Source: WLND01 sp040398845
Lineage (GTDB): Bacteria; Actinomycetota; Actinomycetes; S36-B12
Assembly (NCBI GenBank): GCA_040398845.1
Contig: JBBATH010000004.1
Coordinates: 178,946 to 242,945, forward strand
DNA: 64,000 nt
Direction: 5' to 3'
Positions 35,647 through 44,663 of this stretch are shown piece after piece; positions within the stretch are counted from its first letter, which is position 1, and every line of letters starts with the position of its first letter. Position numbers and translations under genes: made by a program. The notes beneath the pieces were generated by a model. The model worked only from the letters and a program-made list of their open reading frames with translations. It was not told the DNA's origin and ran no database searches.

Positions 35647-37449
35647 TCATCCGCCGGTCGCTGCCGCGAGTGGGAGATGGAGGACCGATCGGTGTTCACC
35701 AGAATGCAGCACGTCAACGGTGGCAATGCGAACATCATCGGGCGTCTCGAACCCGTCGGGACGGCCGGTGTGGTGGTTGCGGTCCATGCGGAGCGACCCG
35801 GTATGACGCACGACCAGCTGCAGACGTGAGCCGGCCGCGAGCCGGCGGGCGAACCAGTGGAAGTTGCGGAAGTGCACGAGAGTCGGCTCACCTGGCACCA
35901 TGAGCTGAATGCCCTTGGACGGGTCACGGTGGCGCAGACGCTGCACGGCAGGTGACAAAAGGACCCGCGACCCGTCAACGCGCAGCTCGTACAGCAGTGC
36001 GCACAGGTCGGCATCGGGTTGGTCGAGCACCACCCAGGCGTCGAGCTGGGGCTCACCCGCCAGCTCGAGCGGTTCGGACAGGCGAGCCGAGGTGTACACC
36101 GCTCCGAAGCCGTCGATCGAGGCGACGAACACGCCCGAGGTGGGGTCGACTCCCCACAGGTGAGCGCCGAGGTCGTGGTAGTTGGGAGGCAGTTCCATCA
36201 GAGGGTTGTGCGACTGCCCGGATGGGTTGGGCTGTTGCTCGAGCAGCATCGTGGTGCGCTCGTCGGGGTCGCACACGAACCGAAATGACGGAGATTCGAC
36301 GGGATCGGGTTGCAACCACCCGGGATGCACGGCGCTGTGGTGTCCGTCGTGGCCCACGAGGTACCACGGCACCGTGCCCGCCGTAGCAGCTTCCAGGCTC
36401 GCTGCCGTCCTCCACTCCTCGGCACCGGTGACGTAGTAGTGCACCGGGTCGGTGAGGAAGGCGGGCTTGTCGCCACCGTCCATCACCCAGCGGTACCAAT
36501 CGATTGTTAACTGCATCATGTCGACATTTGCTGCGGGTCCAAATGTGAGGTCGCCCGCTTGCGGGCGACCTTCGAAGGCTGCGCCGTGCTCCCATGGCCC
36601 GAGGATGAGGTGGTGGTGCGGGCGCTGATCGGCCGGTCGCGCACGGCAGTAGCGGCGGTGGTGCTCGATCGCGCCTCGCTCGGCAATGTCGTACGGTCCG
36701 GTGATCTCCAGCACCGGCACATCGATCCCCGGCAGACCGTCCTGCGCCGGCCCCATCTCGGGTCGCCACGGAGCGTCCTGCGGCGTGGTGTTCATCTCGT
36801 CAGGCAAGCCCCAGGGTCCGCCCATCCGCTCGATCAACGACCGAAACGACTCATGCGCCTCGAACGACTCGGCCAGTCGAGCAATGTGCAGTTCTGCCTC
36901 TGCGACGAGGCGACTCGACAGCGTCTTGCCCGCCGTGAGCATGCCCCAGTTGAACTGGTGGTCGATTGGGATTCCACCCGCACCAGGTGCGAGACCGGGC
37001 AGCGACGCGACGGCCGGGATCATGGTGCGCAGGTGGGGTGGGTGCGCGGCTGCCGTGGTCCACTGGTTCTGGCCCGTGTACGACCCCCCGAACAGCGCCA
37101 CGTCTTTGGTGCACCAAGGCTGGGCGGCAATCCATTCCACCAAGTCGTAGCCGTCGCCGGCCTCCTCGGTGCCGTGGCCGCGAAAGACGCCCTCGGAGTC
37201 GCCCCGCCCGCGGCAATCGACCGACACGAACGCGAACCCATCGTTGGCGAATCTCACGCCATCCGCCGAACCCGAGTCGCGCGAGTACGGCGTGAACTCG
37301 AAGATCGCCGGTACGCCGCCAGATCGCTTACGCGGCAGAAACACGTTGGCTGCGAGGTGAGTTCCGTCTCGCATGGGAATCATGCGGAGGAAGAGCAGTT
37401 CAACCCTTGACCCAGGGCCGGGAGCCTCCACGTTTTGACTTGTCGCCAT
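35647..37449 (-). CDS. CocE/NonD-family hydrolase (X-Pro dipeptidyl-peptidase-like), copy 1
   Basis: The 600-residue protein has the S15 core: MIPMRDGTHLAANVFLP, VSVDCRGRGDSEGVF, and FGGSYTGQNQW (nucleophile Ser). A helical cap follows, and the C-terminal jelly-roll PepX_C domain begins about LQPDPVESPSF. The family includes cocaine esterase, glutaryl-7-ACA acylase and X-prolyl dipeptidyl peptidases: serine esterases/amidases. It lies 59 nt after the N-acyl-amino-acid deacylase-like gene. ATG 37449 is used; GTG 37455 is also in frame. A paralog is at 47397-49163. Confidence 0.9.
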   Translation of the reverse strand: MATSQNVEAPGPGSRVELLFLRMIPMRDGTHLAANVFLPRKRSGGVPAIFEFTPYSRDSGSADGVRFANDGFAFVSVDCRGRGDSEGVFRGHGTEEAGDGYDLVEWIAAQPWCTKDVALFGGSYTGQNQWTTAAAHPPHLRTMIPAVASLPGLAPGAGGIPIDHQFNWGMLTAGKTLSSRLVAEAELHIARLAESFEAHESFRSLIERMGGPWGLPDEMNTTPQDAPWRPEMGPAQDGLPGIDVPVLEITGPYDIAERGAIEHHRRYCRARPADQRPHHHLILGPWEHGAAFEGRPQAGDLTFGPAANVDMMQLTIDWYRWVMDGGDKPAFLTDPVHYYVTGAEEWRTAASLEAATAGTVPWYLVGHDGHHSAVHPGWLQPDPVESPSFRFVCDPDERTTMLLEQQPNPSGQSHNPLMELPPNYHDLGAHLWGVDPTSGVFVASIDGFGAVYTSARLSEPLELAGEPQLDAWVVLDQPDADLCALLYELRVDGSRVLLSPAVQRLRHRDPSKGIQLMVPGEPTLVHFRNFHWFARRLAAGSRLQLVVRHTGSLRMDRNHHTGRPDGFETPDDVRIATVDVLHSGEHRSVLHLPLAAATGG

Positions 37450-37508
37450 GCCCACAGACTTTACACAATTTTTTTACGTCAATCACAATAACTTCGGGGA
37501 GGGAGCCT

Positions 37509-39032
37509 TCAGCAGCTCGTCGGTCGCCGTGGTGGCGCAGGCCGAGTGCCAGCCGACGGCCGGGCACGCACAGGTTGTCCAGGTCGAGCCTCGACATCGA
37601 GCATGCCGTCGGTCACGACCGGGGTTCCGGCAACGAGCACGTGCCGGATTCCTTCCGACGTCAGCGTGGGTGCATCGTAGGTCGCCCGGTCGGTCACGGT
37701 GTCTGCGTCGAACACAACGAGGTCCGCGTCGGCACCCACCTGGATGCGACCCTTGCGGGCCATGCCAGGTGCGACGTCGCGCAGGATGTCGGCAGGAACG
37801 AGCGTGCACCTGCGAATTGCTTCGGGAAGGTCGATGATGCGCAGTTCGCGCACATACCAGCGCAGTATTCGACTGAACGTGCCCGCCGTTCGCGGGTGCG
37901 TGAGCACATCGGAGGCGATCGGCCAGCCGGCACTGGCGTTCCCGTGTGATTTCGGCACGACGAGCGGCATCCCGTCAGAGGCGACCGCCGTGTCGGGAGC
38001 GAGAAACGCTCGAGTCAAGTAGCCGAGGTCCGCCGGGTCGGTCTCGTGGAGGAAGTCGATCACTGCCAATCCCCCGGGGTCGGTCGCTCGTAACTCACGG
38101 AGCCTCTCGACAGAGCCGACCTGCTCGCCGGTAGGCAGGTAACGAATGTCTCCGGGGACCAGCGCCGCATTGATGAGATTCTCCGGTGCAAGGAAGGCCG
38201 CACCGATGCCGGTGCAGCCGGCACCGTACGGATAGGCCTCGGTCGTGATGCGAAGGCCCTGGTCGCGCCCTCGCTGGAGCAGTGCGTGCACGCGATCGAC
38301 GTGCCTGGTCGACGTGCTGTTGATGTGACACAGGTGCATGTGAGCACCAGTGGCGAGCGCTGCGGTCACCACTTCAGCCGCACCGAATAGGCCGCTGTCG
38401 GGTCGGGAGAGTTCGCGCACATGGGTGTAGGCGACGGTGTGCTCGTCCGCGGCGAGCTGGGCAACATCGAGGTACTCAGCCGCAGTTGACTCCTGGCAGT
38501 AGCCCAACAGGACGCCGATGCCGAGGGCGCCTTCTGCCAACTCTGCTCGAAGCCCATCGAGCATCGCCGAGGTCTCGGACTTCGACAGGGCGCGGTGCCA
38601 GTCGGCTGCATTGATGTGGGTGAAGAATGCATCGAGCCCGGCACTCACATCGAGGCCGCACGCGGCCATGCGCTCGAGCGCCCACGATGCAGAGAATCCG
38701 TAGTGATTCGGGCTCCCCTCCGCGGCGACCGACGCGTACGAGCCGGCGACATCGACCTGCCCCGCCTCGAGCTCGAGCGCGGTGGTGACGCCATCGCACA
38801 CCTGAAGGGCCCGTGACGGAAAGTCGCGGCAGTGACTGTGCAGGTCAATGAAGCCTGGGGCGAGGACGAGCCCGGTGAGGTCAAGTTCCCGTGCGCCGTG
38901 GAGGTCTGCTGATCCGCCGACGGCTACCGCTGCAATCGTGCTGCCATCGATCGCCACGTCGCACACGGCATCAAGTGAGGTCTCAGGGTCAATCGTTCGC
39001 GCGCCTCGCAGGACCAGATCGTGCTCGCTCAC
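37509..39032 (-). CDS. D-aminoacylase / N-acyl-D-amino-acid deacylase-like amidohydrolase
   Basis: The 507-residue amidohydrolase has DLVLRGARTIDPETSLDAVCDVAIDG (beta-sandwich), APGFIDLHSHCRDF (HxH metal site), GVTTALELEAGQ, THVRELSR, HMHLCHINSTSTRHVDRV, TEAYPYGAG, IDFLHET, TAVASDGMPL, and a second sandwich part VGADADLVVFDADTVTDRATY. This profile fits N-acyl-D-amino-acid deacylases and D-glutamate deacylase. GTG start at 39032, 18 nt after the ABC ATPase stop. The last ~25 residues are Pro/Arg-rich and unlike the family. Confidence 0.88.
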   Translation of the reverse strand: MSEHDLVLRGARTIDPETSLDAVCDVAIDGSTIAAVAVGGSADLHGARELDLTGLVLAPGFIDLHSHCRDFPSRALQVCDGVTTALELEAGQVDVAGSYASVAAEGSPNHYGFSASWALERMAACGLDVSAGLDAFFTHINAADWHRALSKSETSAMLDGLRAELAEGALGIGVLLGYCQESTAAEYLDVAQLAADEHTVAYTHVRELSRPDSGLFGAAEVVTAALATGAHMHLCHINSTSTRHVDRVHALLQRGRDQGLRITTEAYPYGAGCTGIGAAFLAPENLINAALVPGDIRYLPTGEQVGSVERLRELRATDPGGLAVIDFLHETDPADLGYLTRAFLAPDTAVASDGMPLVVPKSHGNASAGWPIASDVLTHPRTAGTFSRILRWYVRELRIIDLPEAIRRCTLVPADILRDVAPGMARKGRIQVGADADLVVFDADTVTDRATYDAPTLTSEGIRHVLVAGTPVVTDGMLDVEARPGQPVRARPSAGTRPAPPRRPTSC

Positions 39033-39050
39033 TTCATCCCCTTCGCCGAT

Positions 39051-40904
39051 TCATGTCAGGTCCGAGCCAGAACTCTGCGAGCCCGCCGGCTGCCACGTGC
39101 CATCGGACCGCGGCATCGACGCCACCAGTCGGCGGGTGTATTCGTTCGCAGGAGCATTGAGCAACTCGTCGGTTGCTCCCTCCTCGACGATGCTCCCGCG
39201 GTAGAGCACGACGACGCGAGAGGTCACCTGCCGAACGACCCCGAGGTCGTGAGTGATGAACAGGAGCGCCGTTCCCTGCTCATTCACCTCGCGCAGCAGA
39301 GCGAGAATCTGGGCCTGGATCGATACGTCCAACGCTGCAACCGGCTCGTCGCACACGAGCACCTGCGGATTCACGGCGAGCGCACGAGCAACTGCCACTC
39401 GCTGACGCTGGCCACCTGAGAGCGCAGCAGGGCGACGCGATGCATACGTCGCCGGGAGACCTACTCGGTCGAGGAGCGCGCGGATCTCGCGCTGGACCTC
39501 CGCGCGAGAGAGCTGCGGCACTCGGAAACTGAGAGCCTCAGCAAGGGTGTAGCCGACCGAGTGCATCGGGTTCAACGACGAGTACGGATCCTGGAAGACG
39601 CACTGCACGATCCGCCGTGCGCGAGCAGCATCGGCATTCTTGAGTCGACGGTAGTCACTCACGTCGAGACCATCGAGCATGATGCGACCCCCGGAGGGGG
39701 TCGTGAGTCCGAGGACGCAACGCGCCAGCGTCGTCTTTCCGGACCCGGACTCGCCGACGACGCCGAGTGCCTCACCACTGCCCAGCATCAGATCGACACC
39801 GGCAAGTGCGGAATGCTTGTCGGCGCCCGACCCGTAGGACTTGGAAAGCTCCGAAATGGCAATGAGCGCTGGGCCGGCCTCGACCACGCGTCGCTCGCTG
39901 CTTCCGGTCTCGGCGGTCTGCTGAAGTTCGTCGCGCACGTCGTCGTAGCGCATGCAGGCAGACCACTGATCCGGCCCGACCGGAAGGAGTTCGGGGCGTG
40001 AAGTGGTGCAGGCATCAGCAACGTAGGTGCACCGTGAAGCAAAGCCGCACTGACCGAGGACCTCGGAGACCGGCGGCACGCGACCGGGGATGCCCTCTAG
40101 GGTCTGCTGGTACCGATCTGTTGCCGGGACCGCCTCGAGGAGGCCCCGTGTGTACGGGTGAGCAGGAGCGGTGCGCACGAGGTCGGCCGGCGATGCCTCG
40201 ACCAGAGTGCCTGCATACATGACGAGCACGCGCGTGCACGAAGCAAATGCCAACCGAAGATCGTGGGTGATGAGCAACAGGCTCATGCCGCGGTCGCGCT
40301 GGATTCGCCCGAGCAACCCGAGGATCTCCCGTTGGGTCGTGGCGTCAAGCGCCGTCGTCGGCTCATCGGCCACGAGCAGCCGCGGATTGCTCGCGAGCAC
40401 GCAGGCGAGGGCCACTCGCTGCAGCATGCCGCCCGACAGCTCGAACGGATAGGAATTCGCCACCGACGGCCGATCGATCCCGACCTCGGCCAGCCTTCGC
40501 GCGACCTCTGCTCGCATCGCATCGCCTCGTAGTCCGGCGCCCACCTTGGACACTCGAAGGGTCTCGACGAGGTGGTGTCCGGCGGTTCGAACCGGGTTGA
40601 GCATCGTGAACGGATCCTGCATGAGCAAGCCGATGTCTCGTCCGCGCACCTGCGATGACACCCGACCGTCGCTGTCGACCAGCTCATCTCCGTCGAACTT
40701 GATGGATCCATTCGCGCGCAGTTCGGGCTGCAGGAGGGACACCAGCGCCCGGGCAGTGAGTGACTTTCCGGAGCCGGATTCGCCGACGAGCCCGACCGTC
40801 TCCCCTCGACCTATAGTGAATGAGACGTCAGTGACGAGCGGGCGAATCTGACCCCGTTCACCATGGTCGATGGAGAGCCCATTGACCTCCAGCAGCGGCG
40901 TCAT
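39051..40904 (-). CDS. Oligopeptide ABC transporter, fused double ATP-binding protein (DppD-DppF type)
   Basis: The 617-residue protein contains two ABC ATPases. The first has GESGSGKS, LSGGMLQRVALACVLASNPRLLVADEPTTALD and the oligopeptide C-terminal Cys segment (CGFASRCTYVADAC). The second has GESGSGKT, LSGGQRQRVAVARALAVNPQVLVCDEPVAALD. This is the fused form of the DppD and DppF pair. The ATG at 40904 overlaps the permease stop (ATGA). The much longer open frame up to 41423 overlaps the permease and is not coding. Confidence 0.95.
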   Translation of the reverse strand: MTPLLEVNGLSIDHGERGQIRPLVTDVSFTIGRGETVGLVGESGSGKSLTARALVSLLQPELRANGSIKFDGDELVDSDGRVSSQVRGRDIGLLMQDPFTMLNPVRTAGHHLVETLRVSKVGAGLRGDAMRAEVARRLAEVGIDRPSVANSYPFELSGGMLQRVALACVLASNPRLLVADEPTTALDATTQREILGLLGRIQRDRGMSLLLITHDLRLAFASCTRVLVMYAGTLVEASPADLVRTAPAHPYTRGLLEAVPATDRYQQTLEGIPGRVPPVSEVLGQCGFASRCTYVADACTTSRPELLPVGPDQWSACMRYDDVRDELQQTAETGSSERRVVEAGPALIAISELSKSYGSGADKHSALAGVDLMLGSGEALGVVGESGSGKTTLARCVLGLTTPSGGRIMLDGLDVSDYRRLKNADAARARRIVQCVFQDPYSSLNPMHSVGYTLAEALSFRVPQLSRAEVQREIRALLDRVGLPATYASRRPAALSGGQRQRVAVARALAVNPQVLVCDEPVAALDVSIQAQILALLREVNEQGTALLFITHDLGVVRQVTSRVVVLYRGSIVEEGATDELLNAPANEYTRRLVASMPRSDGTWQPAGSQSSGSDLT

Positions 40905-41776
40905 CCGACGCTCCTGCGGCCACTGAGCAGCTCGTAGACGCGGTCGCCGAGGATCGTCACGGCGATGGCGAGGAGCGTGATCAAGAGTGCCGGGGCGATC
41001 ACGGCCAGAGGATTGATATCGAGATTTGAGCGGTTCTCGGCGACCATGAGTCCCCAGTCGGGCGTCCCAGGTGCGACACCGAGACCGAGGAAGGCAAGAC
41101 CGGACAGCGCCACCAGCGCTCCTACGAACTGCAGCAGGATATTGGCACTGACCGTCGGGGTGACATTGGGCAGGATGTGGCGCGTGGCGACTCGAGTGCC
41201 GCGCAGCCCGACCGCGCGCGCCGCCGCTACATACGGCAGTTCCCGCTGCGCCAACACGGCGCTGCGAACGACCCGAACGTCGGCGGGAGTCGAGAGGAAG
41301 ATCAAGACAACCACGGCGAGCCAGTAGCCACCGCCAAGGATCCCGACCAGGACGATGGCAACGATCAGCGGCGGCACCGCATAGATGATCTCGGTCAAGC
41401 GCATGGTGATGCCGTCGACCCACCCCCCTCGAAAGCCGGTGAGCAGGCCCAGGGAGGTGCCGAGAAGCCCAGCGCCGACTGCGACGATGGTGGGACCGAT
41501 GAGAGCGGTCCGGGTCCCGTAGATCAGTTGCGACCAGATGTCACGCCCGAGTTCGTCAGTGCCCAGCAAATGCGCACGCGACGGCCCCTGGTTACTGTCG
41601 ACGAGCACCTGCAGGTACGGGTCGTACGGGGCGATGAGCGGTGCGATGACGGCCACCACCGCCAACAGCACGACAAACCCAAGACACGCCCATGCAAGAA
41701 CGCCGAGTCCCTCGCGGTCCGACGGGCTTGCGGGCTCCTCGAGGGAGAGATCAGTGACACGGACATCGAAGGCCAT
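40901..41776 (-). CDS. Oligopeptide ABC transporter permease, DppC type
   Basis: This 291-residue permease has an N-terminal TM helix, the DppC-type opening LIAPYDPYLQVLVDSNQGPSRAHLLGTDELGRDIWSQLIYGTRTALIGP, five further TM segments and the ATPase-contact EAA loop YVAAARAVGLRGTRVATRHILPNV. It meets the DppB-type gene end to end (shared base 41776) and overlaps the ATPase gene by 4 nt. Confidence 0.95.
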   Translation of the reverse strand: MAFDVRVTDLSLEEPASPSDREGLGVLAWACLGFVVLLAVVAVIAPLIAPYDPYLQVLVDSNQGPSRAHLLGTDELGRDIWSQLIYGTRTALIGPTIVAVGAGLLGTSLGLLTGFRGGWVDGITMRLTEIIYAVPPLIVAIVLVGILGGGYWLAVVVLIFLSTPADVRVVRSAVLAQRELPYVAAARAVGLRGTRVATRHILPNVTPTVSANILLQFVGALVALSGLAFLGLGVAPGTPDWGLMVAENRSNLDINPLAVIAPALLITLLAIAVTILGDRVYELLSGRRSVG

Positions 41777-42732
41777 CAGGCACCAACCCCTCGTCGAAGT
41801 CGGGGATCGAGCGCGAAGTAGGTAACGTCGATGATGAGATTGAAGGAGAGGATGACAAAGGCCGTGAGCAGCGTGATCGCCTGAATGACCGGAATATCGA
41901 GCGCGTTCACCGATGAAACGAGCAGGGTGCCCAGGCCGGGGAGCGCGAACGCCTGCTCAACGAGCACTGCCCCGGTAAGGGAGAACGCAAGCACGAGTCC
42001 ACTGATCGTGATGACGGGGAGCGCCGCATTGCGCAGCACGTAGCCGCCCCATACGGACCGGGCCGGCACCGCACGCACTCTGGCGAATGTGACGTAGTCC
42101 TGCGTCGCGACGTCCATTGTCGCCGCCCGCGTCTGTCGCGAGATGATCGCGATTTGTCCGACCGCGAGGGCAATAGCCGGCAGGGTCAGGTGATAGATCC
42201 GGTCGATCGCTCCCTTGCCAGGGCCGTACACCGGAAACCACCCGAGTTGGACGGCGAACACGTAAATAAGGAACACCGCCGGGGCAAACACAGGCGCCGC
42301 GAAACCAACGAGGCTCCCGGCGGTGACGGTCCGATCGAGGCGGGTGCCTCGGCGGACCCCTGCGGCGAGGCCCAAGGGGATGGCAATGACGACCGTGATG
42401 ATGAACGAGTACATCGCGAGCGCCACCGTGATCGGGAAGCGCTCGCCGATCGCATCCCCGACCGGCAACTGCGAGCTGATGGATCGACCGAAGTCGAACC
42501 TCATCACGCCCTGGAGCCAGTACCAGTACTGGGTGAGCAGGGGCTCATCGAGGTGGTAGAGCGCCCGAACCTGCGAGATCGCCTCCGGAGTGGCCTTGGA
42601 GGGGCCTCCGAGCAAGGCGACAGCGGGATCCCCAGGCGCCAGCGAAAGCAGGCCGAAGACGAGGAACGACACCACCAGCAGGATGGCAATCATCCCCACC
42701 AGTCGGCGCGCCACGAAGGTCACGATCTTCAT
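41776..42732 (-). CDS. Oligopeptide ABC transporter permease, DppB type
   Basis: This 318-residue permease has six TM segments, the characteristic FGLLSLAPGDPAVALLGG after helix 1, RYHLDEPLLTQYWYWLQG-like periplasmic segment (ALYHLDEPLLTQYWYWLQGVMRFDFGRS), and the EAA-type loop DYVTFARVRAVPARSVWGGYVLRNAALPV. GGAGGTGCC precedes the ATG at 42732. It follows the binding-protein gene by 63 nt. Confidence 0.95.
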   Translation of the reverse strand: MKIVTFVARRLVGMIAILLVVSFLVFGLLSLAPGDPAVALLGGPSKATPEAISQVRALYHLDEPLLTQYWYWLQGVMRFDFGRSISSQLPVGDAIGERFPITVALAMYSFIITVVIAIPLGLAAGVRRGTRLDRTVTAGSLVGFAAPVFAPAVFLIYVFAVQLGWFPVYGPGKGAIDRIYHLTLPAIALAVGQIAIISRQTRAATMDVATQDYVTFARVRAVPARSVWGGYVLRNAALPVITISGLVLAFSLTGAVLVEQAFALPGLGTLLVSSVNALDIPVIQAITLLTAFVILSFNLIIDVTYFALDPRLRRGVGA

Positions 42733-42795
42733 GGCGGCACCTCCAATCGCTCATTGCCTAGGTGCCGTTCCTCGCGCAAGCCTTTTCGTCCATGA

Positions 42796-44451
42796 CTACG
42801 AGGCCGATCGGATGGACTGTGGCCACGTCTGACCGACGGCCCAGTAACTGTAACCGTCGAGCCAGACGTACGCCTTGCCCATTGCCAGAGCCGTCTGCTT
42901 GTCGTACGGCGGAATGTATGGAAGCTCGGCGTTGGCAGTCATGAGCACGGGAGCCAGCAGCGGAATCGTTTCGGCGGCCGTCGGAACAGCCGCGAGCGCA
43001 TTGAGCTGCTTGGTTAGTTCGGGGGTCGTGAACCCGGACGGATTGAAGATCGTCCCGAGGATCACCGGGGGCAATTCGCTGGGGCTCGGAGTACCTGCAC
43101 CCAACGCCAGCAACTGCAGGGGGCTCGCCTCCGGATCGCCGAGACCAGCGCCCCATTCGGCCGCCGACACGTTCTTCACGTTGATGGTGATACCAACCTG
43201 CTTGGCGTTCTGAGCGAGGTTCTGGGCACACGGAGACATCCAAGGCTGTGTCGTGTCAATCGGCAGGTCAACGCTGAATCCGTCGGGGACAGAGGACTTA
43301 GCCAGGTACTCCTTGGCCTTGGCTATGTCGAAACTCGGTATCGCCGGGAGACCTGCGTAGAACTCCGCCTCCTTCGCCGGATCGTTGATCGTCGACGAGA
43401 TCTGGATCGCCGGAACAAGCGACTTTGCGACGGTCGCCCTGCCATTGAACAGCGGCTGGGTCAGACCGGCCGTGTCTGAGAGGTATGCCATGGCGGTGCG
43501 CACGTTCACATCGTCAAATGGCTTGGTCGTCGTTCGCATGGACAGCATGTCGTTGTAGCCGCCTGTCACGTAGGACATGGCAATCTCGCTGGCGTTGTCG
43601 TACTGCCGGGTGGCAATGAGCGGGACATCGAAGTAAACGTCGACGTCACCTTCGACCATGGCTAGGCGGGCGGTCTCGGGGTCAGGGATCGTGACGATGA
43701 CAACCTGCTTCACCAACGGTTCGTCACCCCAATACGTTCCGGTGAGATCGAGGGTTGCACCCTCGGAGACCGAGTAGGAGGTCACCTTGTAGGGACCACT
43801 GCCCATGCCGGGCTTGGACGGCGACCCAAGGTCGGCACCTGCCTCCTCGGAATACTTCTTCTGCACTACAAACCAGTCAAGCGCGGCCCGGTATGCAAAC
43901 GTGTTATCGGGCTGCGTGAGCGTCACCGTGACAGTGTTTCCGCTCGCTGTGACGCTCTCAACGAAGCCCCAACCCGCAGCCACCGCCGCTGTTGCCGCCC
44001 CATCGACAATCCGTTGCCCCGAGTAGGCGACGTCATCCGCCGTGACGGGGGTGCCGTCCCAGAACTTGGCATCTGACCGGATCTCATATGTGAAGGTGGT
44101 GGGCGTGGGATTGGCCCAGGATTCGGCGATCATCGGCTGGAGTTGACCCTGGTTGTCCAGGTTAAGCACGCGGTCATAGGCGAGTGTGAGCGCACGACGG
44201 GTAGGAACATCGTTTGCCTTGAGGATGTCCATCGCCTCGATGGGTGACTGAATCGCAGCGGTGATGCTGTCGATCGGCGTGTCGCCCTGCGCCGCCGGCG
44301 CGGCAGAGGAGGACGAGGCCGTGGATGCGGTAGACGCGTTAGAAGTCTTACTGCCACCACCTGAGCATGCCGCTAGCACCAATGCCAGCGAAGCAACGAC
44401 ACCCAGAAATGCCGGGCGGCGTCCAACGCTCAGAGAGGTCGATGTGGTCAT
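42796..44451 (-). CDS. Oligopeptide ABC transporter substrate-binding lipoprotein (SBP_bac_5)
   Basis: The 551-residue protein has a lipoprotein signal (LGVVASLALVLAAC), a Ser/Ala/Thr-rich linker and the DppA/OppA-type fold: LTLAYDRVLNLDNQGQLQPMIAESWANPTPTTFTYEIRSDAKFWDGTPVTADDV, GSGPYKVTSYSVSEGATLDL, MVEGDVDVYFD, PFDDVNVRTAMAYLSD. The ATG at 44451 has AAGGAG upstream. First gene of the minus-strand transporter operon that continues into deacylase, CocE, GlcD and decarboxylase genes, so its ligand is probably an acylated or D-amino-acid-containing peptide. Confidence 0.93.
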   Translation of the reverse strand: MTTSTSLSVGRRPAFLGVVASLALVLAACSGGGSKTSNASTASTASSSSAAPAAQGDTPIDSITAAIQSPIEAMDILKANDVPTRRALTLAYDRVLNLDNQGQLQPMIAESWANPTPTTFTYEIRSDAKFWDGTPVTADDVAYSGQRIVDGAATAAVAAGWGFVESVTASGNTVTVTLTQPDNTFAYRAALDWFVVQKKYSEEAGADLGSPSKPGMGSGPYKVTSYSVSEGATLDLTGTYWGDEPLVKQVVIVTIPDPETARLAMVEGDVDVYFDVPLIATRQYDNASEIAMSYVTGGYNDMLSMRTTTKPFDDVNVRTAMAYLSDTAGLTQPLFNGRATVAKSLVPAIQISSTINDPAKEAEFYAGLPAIPSFDIAKAKEYLAKSSVPDGFSVDLPIDTTQPWMSPCAQNLAQNAKQVGITINVKNVSAAEWGAGLGDPEASPLQLLALGAGTPSPSELPPVILGTIFNPSGFTTPELTKQLNALAAVPTAAETIPLLAPVLMTANAELPYIPPYDKQTALAMGKAYVWLDGYSYWAVGQTWPQSIRSAS

Positions 44452-44487
44452 GCTGACTCCTTGGTGGTGGTTCGACAATTCCTTGTG

Positions 44488-44645
44488 CGTAGAAAAGTTA
44501 CGTTAGGTCGAGCTCGAATGCAAGTCCTTCCGGAAAAATGATGCTTTGAATGCGTAACGATCTGTGCACGCCGACCTCACATCGCCTCCGGCATTGTCGA
44601 CGAGGGTCACTTCATGCACTACGTTCGCTTCGTAACTCTTTTACG
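44488..44645. promoter_or_regulatory. Two copies of a CGTAA-N5-TTACG-type palindrome in the SBP/ALDH divergent promoter
   Basis: CGTAGAAAAGTTACG is at 44488-44502, and CGTAACTCTTTTACG (reverse complement CGTAAAAGAGTTACG) is at 44631-44645. The two agree at 13 of 15 positions when aligned and each has 5-bp inverted arms. A further CGTAACG lies at 44553. One site is just upstream of each divergent gene, fitting a shared repressor of the transporter operon and the aldehyde dehydrogenase. No regulator is encoded next to it. Confidence 0.55.
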
Positions 44646-44663
44646 CACGTTTTGGAGAGATCC

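Noticed and set aside
35532..36056. Long N-terminal extension of the GlcD-like protein (643 residues in total)
   Set aside because: It lies opposite no gene but over the CocE coding sequence in another frame, has no similarity to FAD oxidases, and an ATG with a ribosome site exists at 35531.
38891..39419. Plus-strand frames across the deacylase/ATPase junction
   Set aside because: No domain, no ribosome site, and antisense to two well-supported genes.
40905..41423. N-terminal extension of the fused ABC ATPase (790 residues in total)
   Set aside because: The extension overlaps the DppC-type permease in a different frame and is low-complexity Arg/His-rich; ATG 40904 overlaps the permease stop as expected for an operon.
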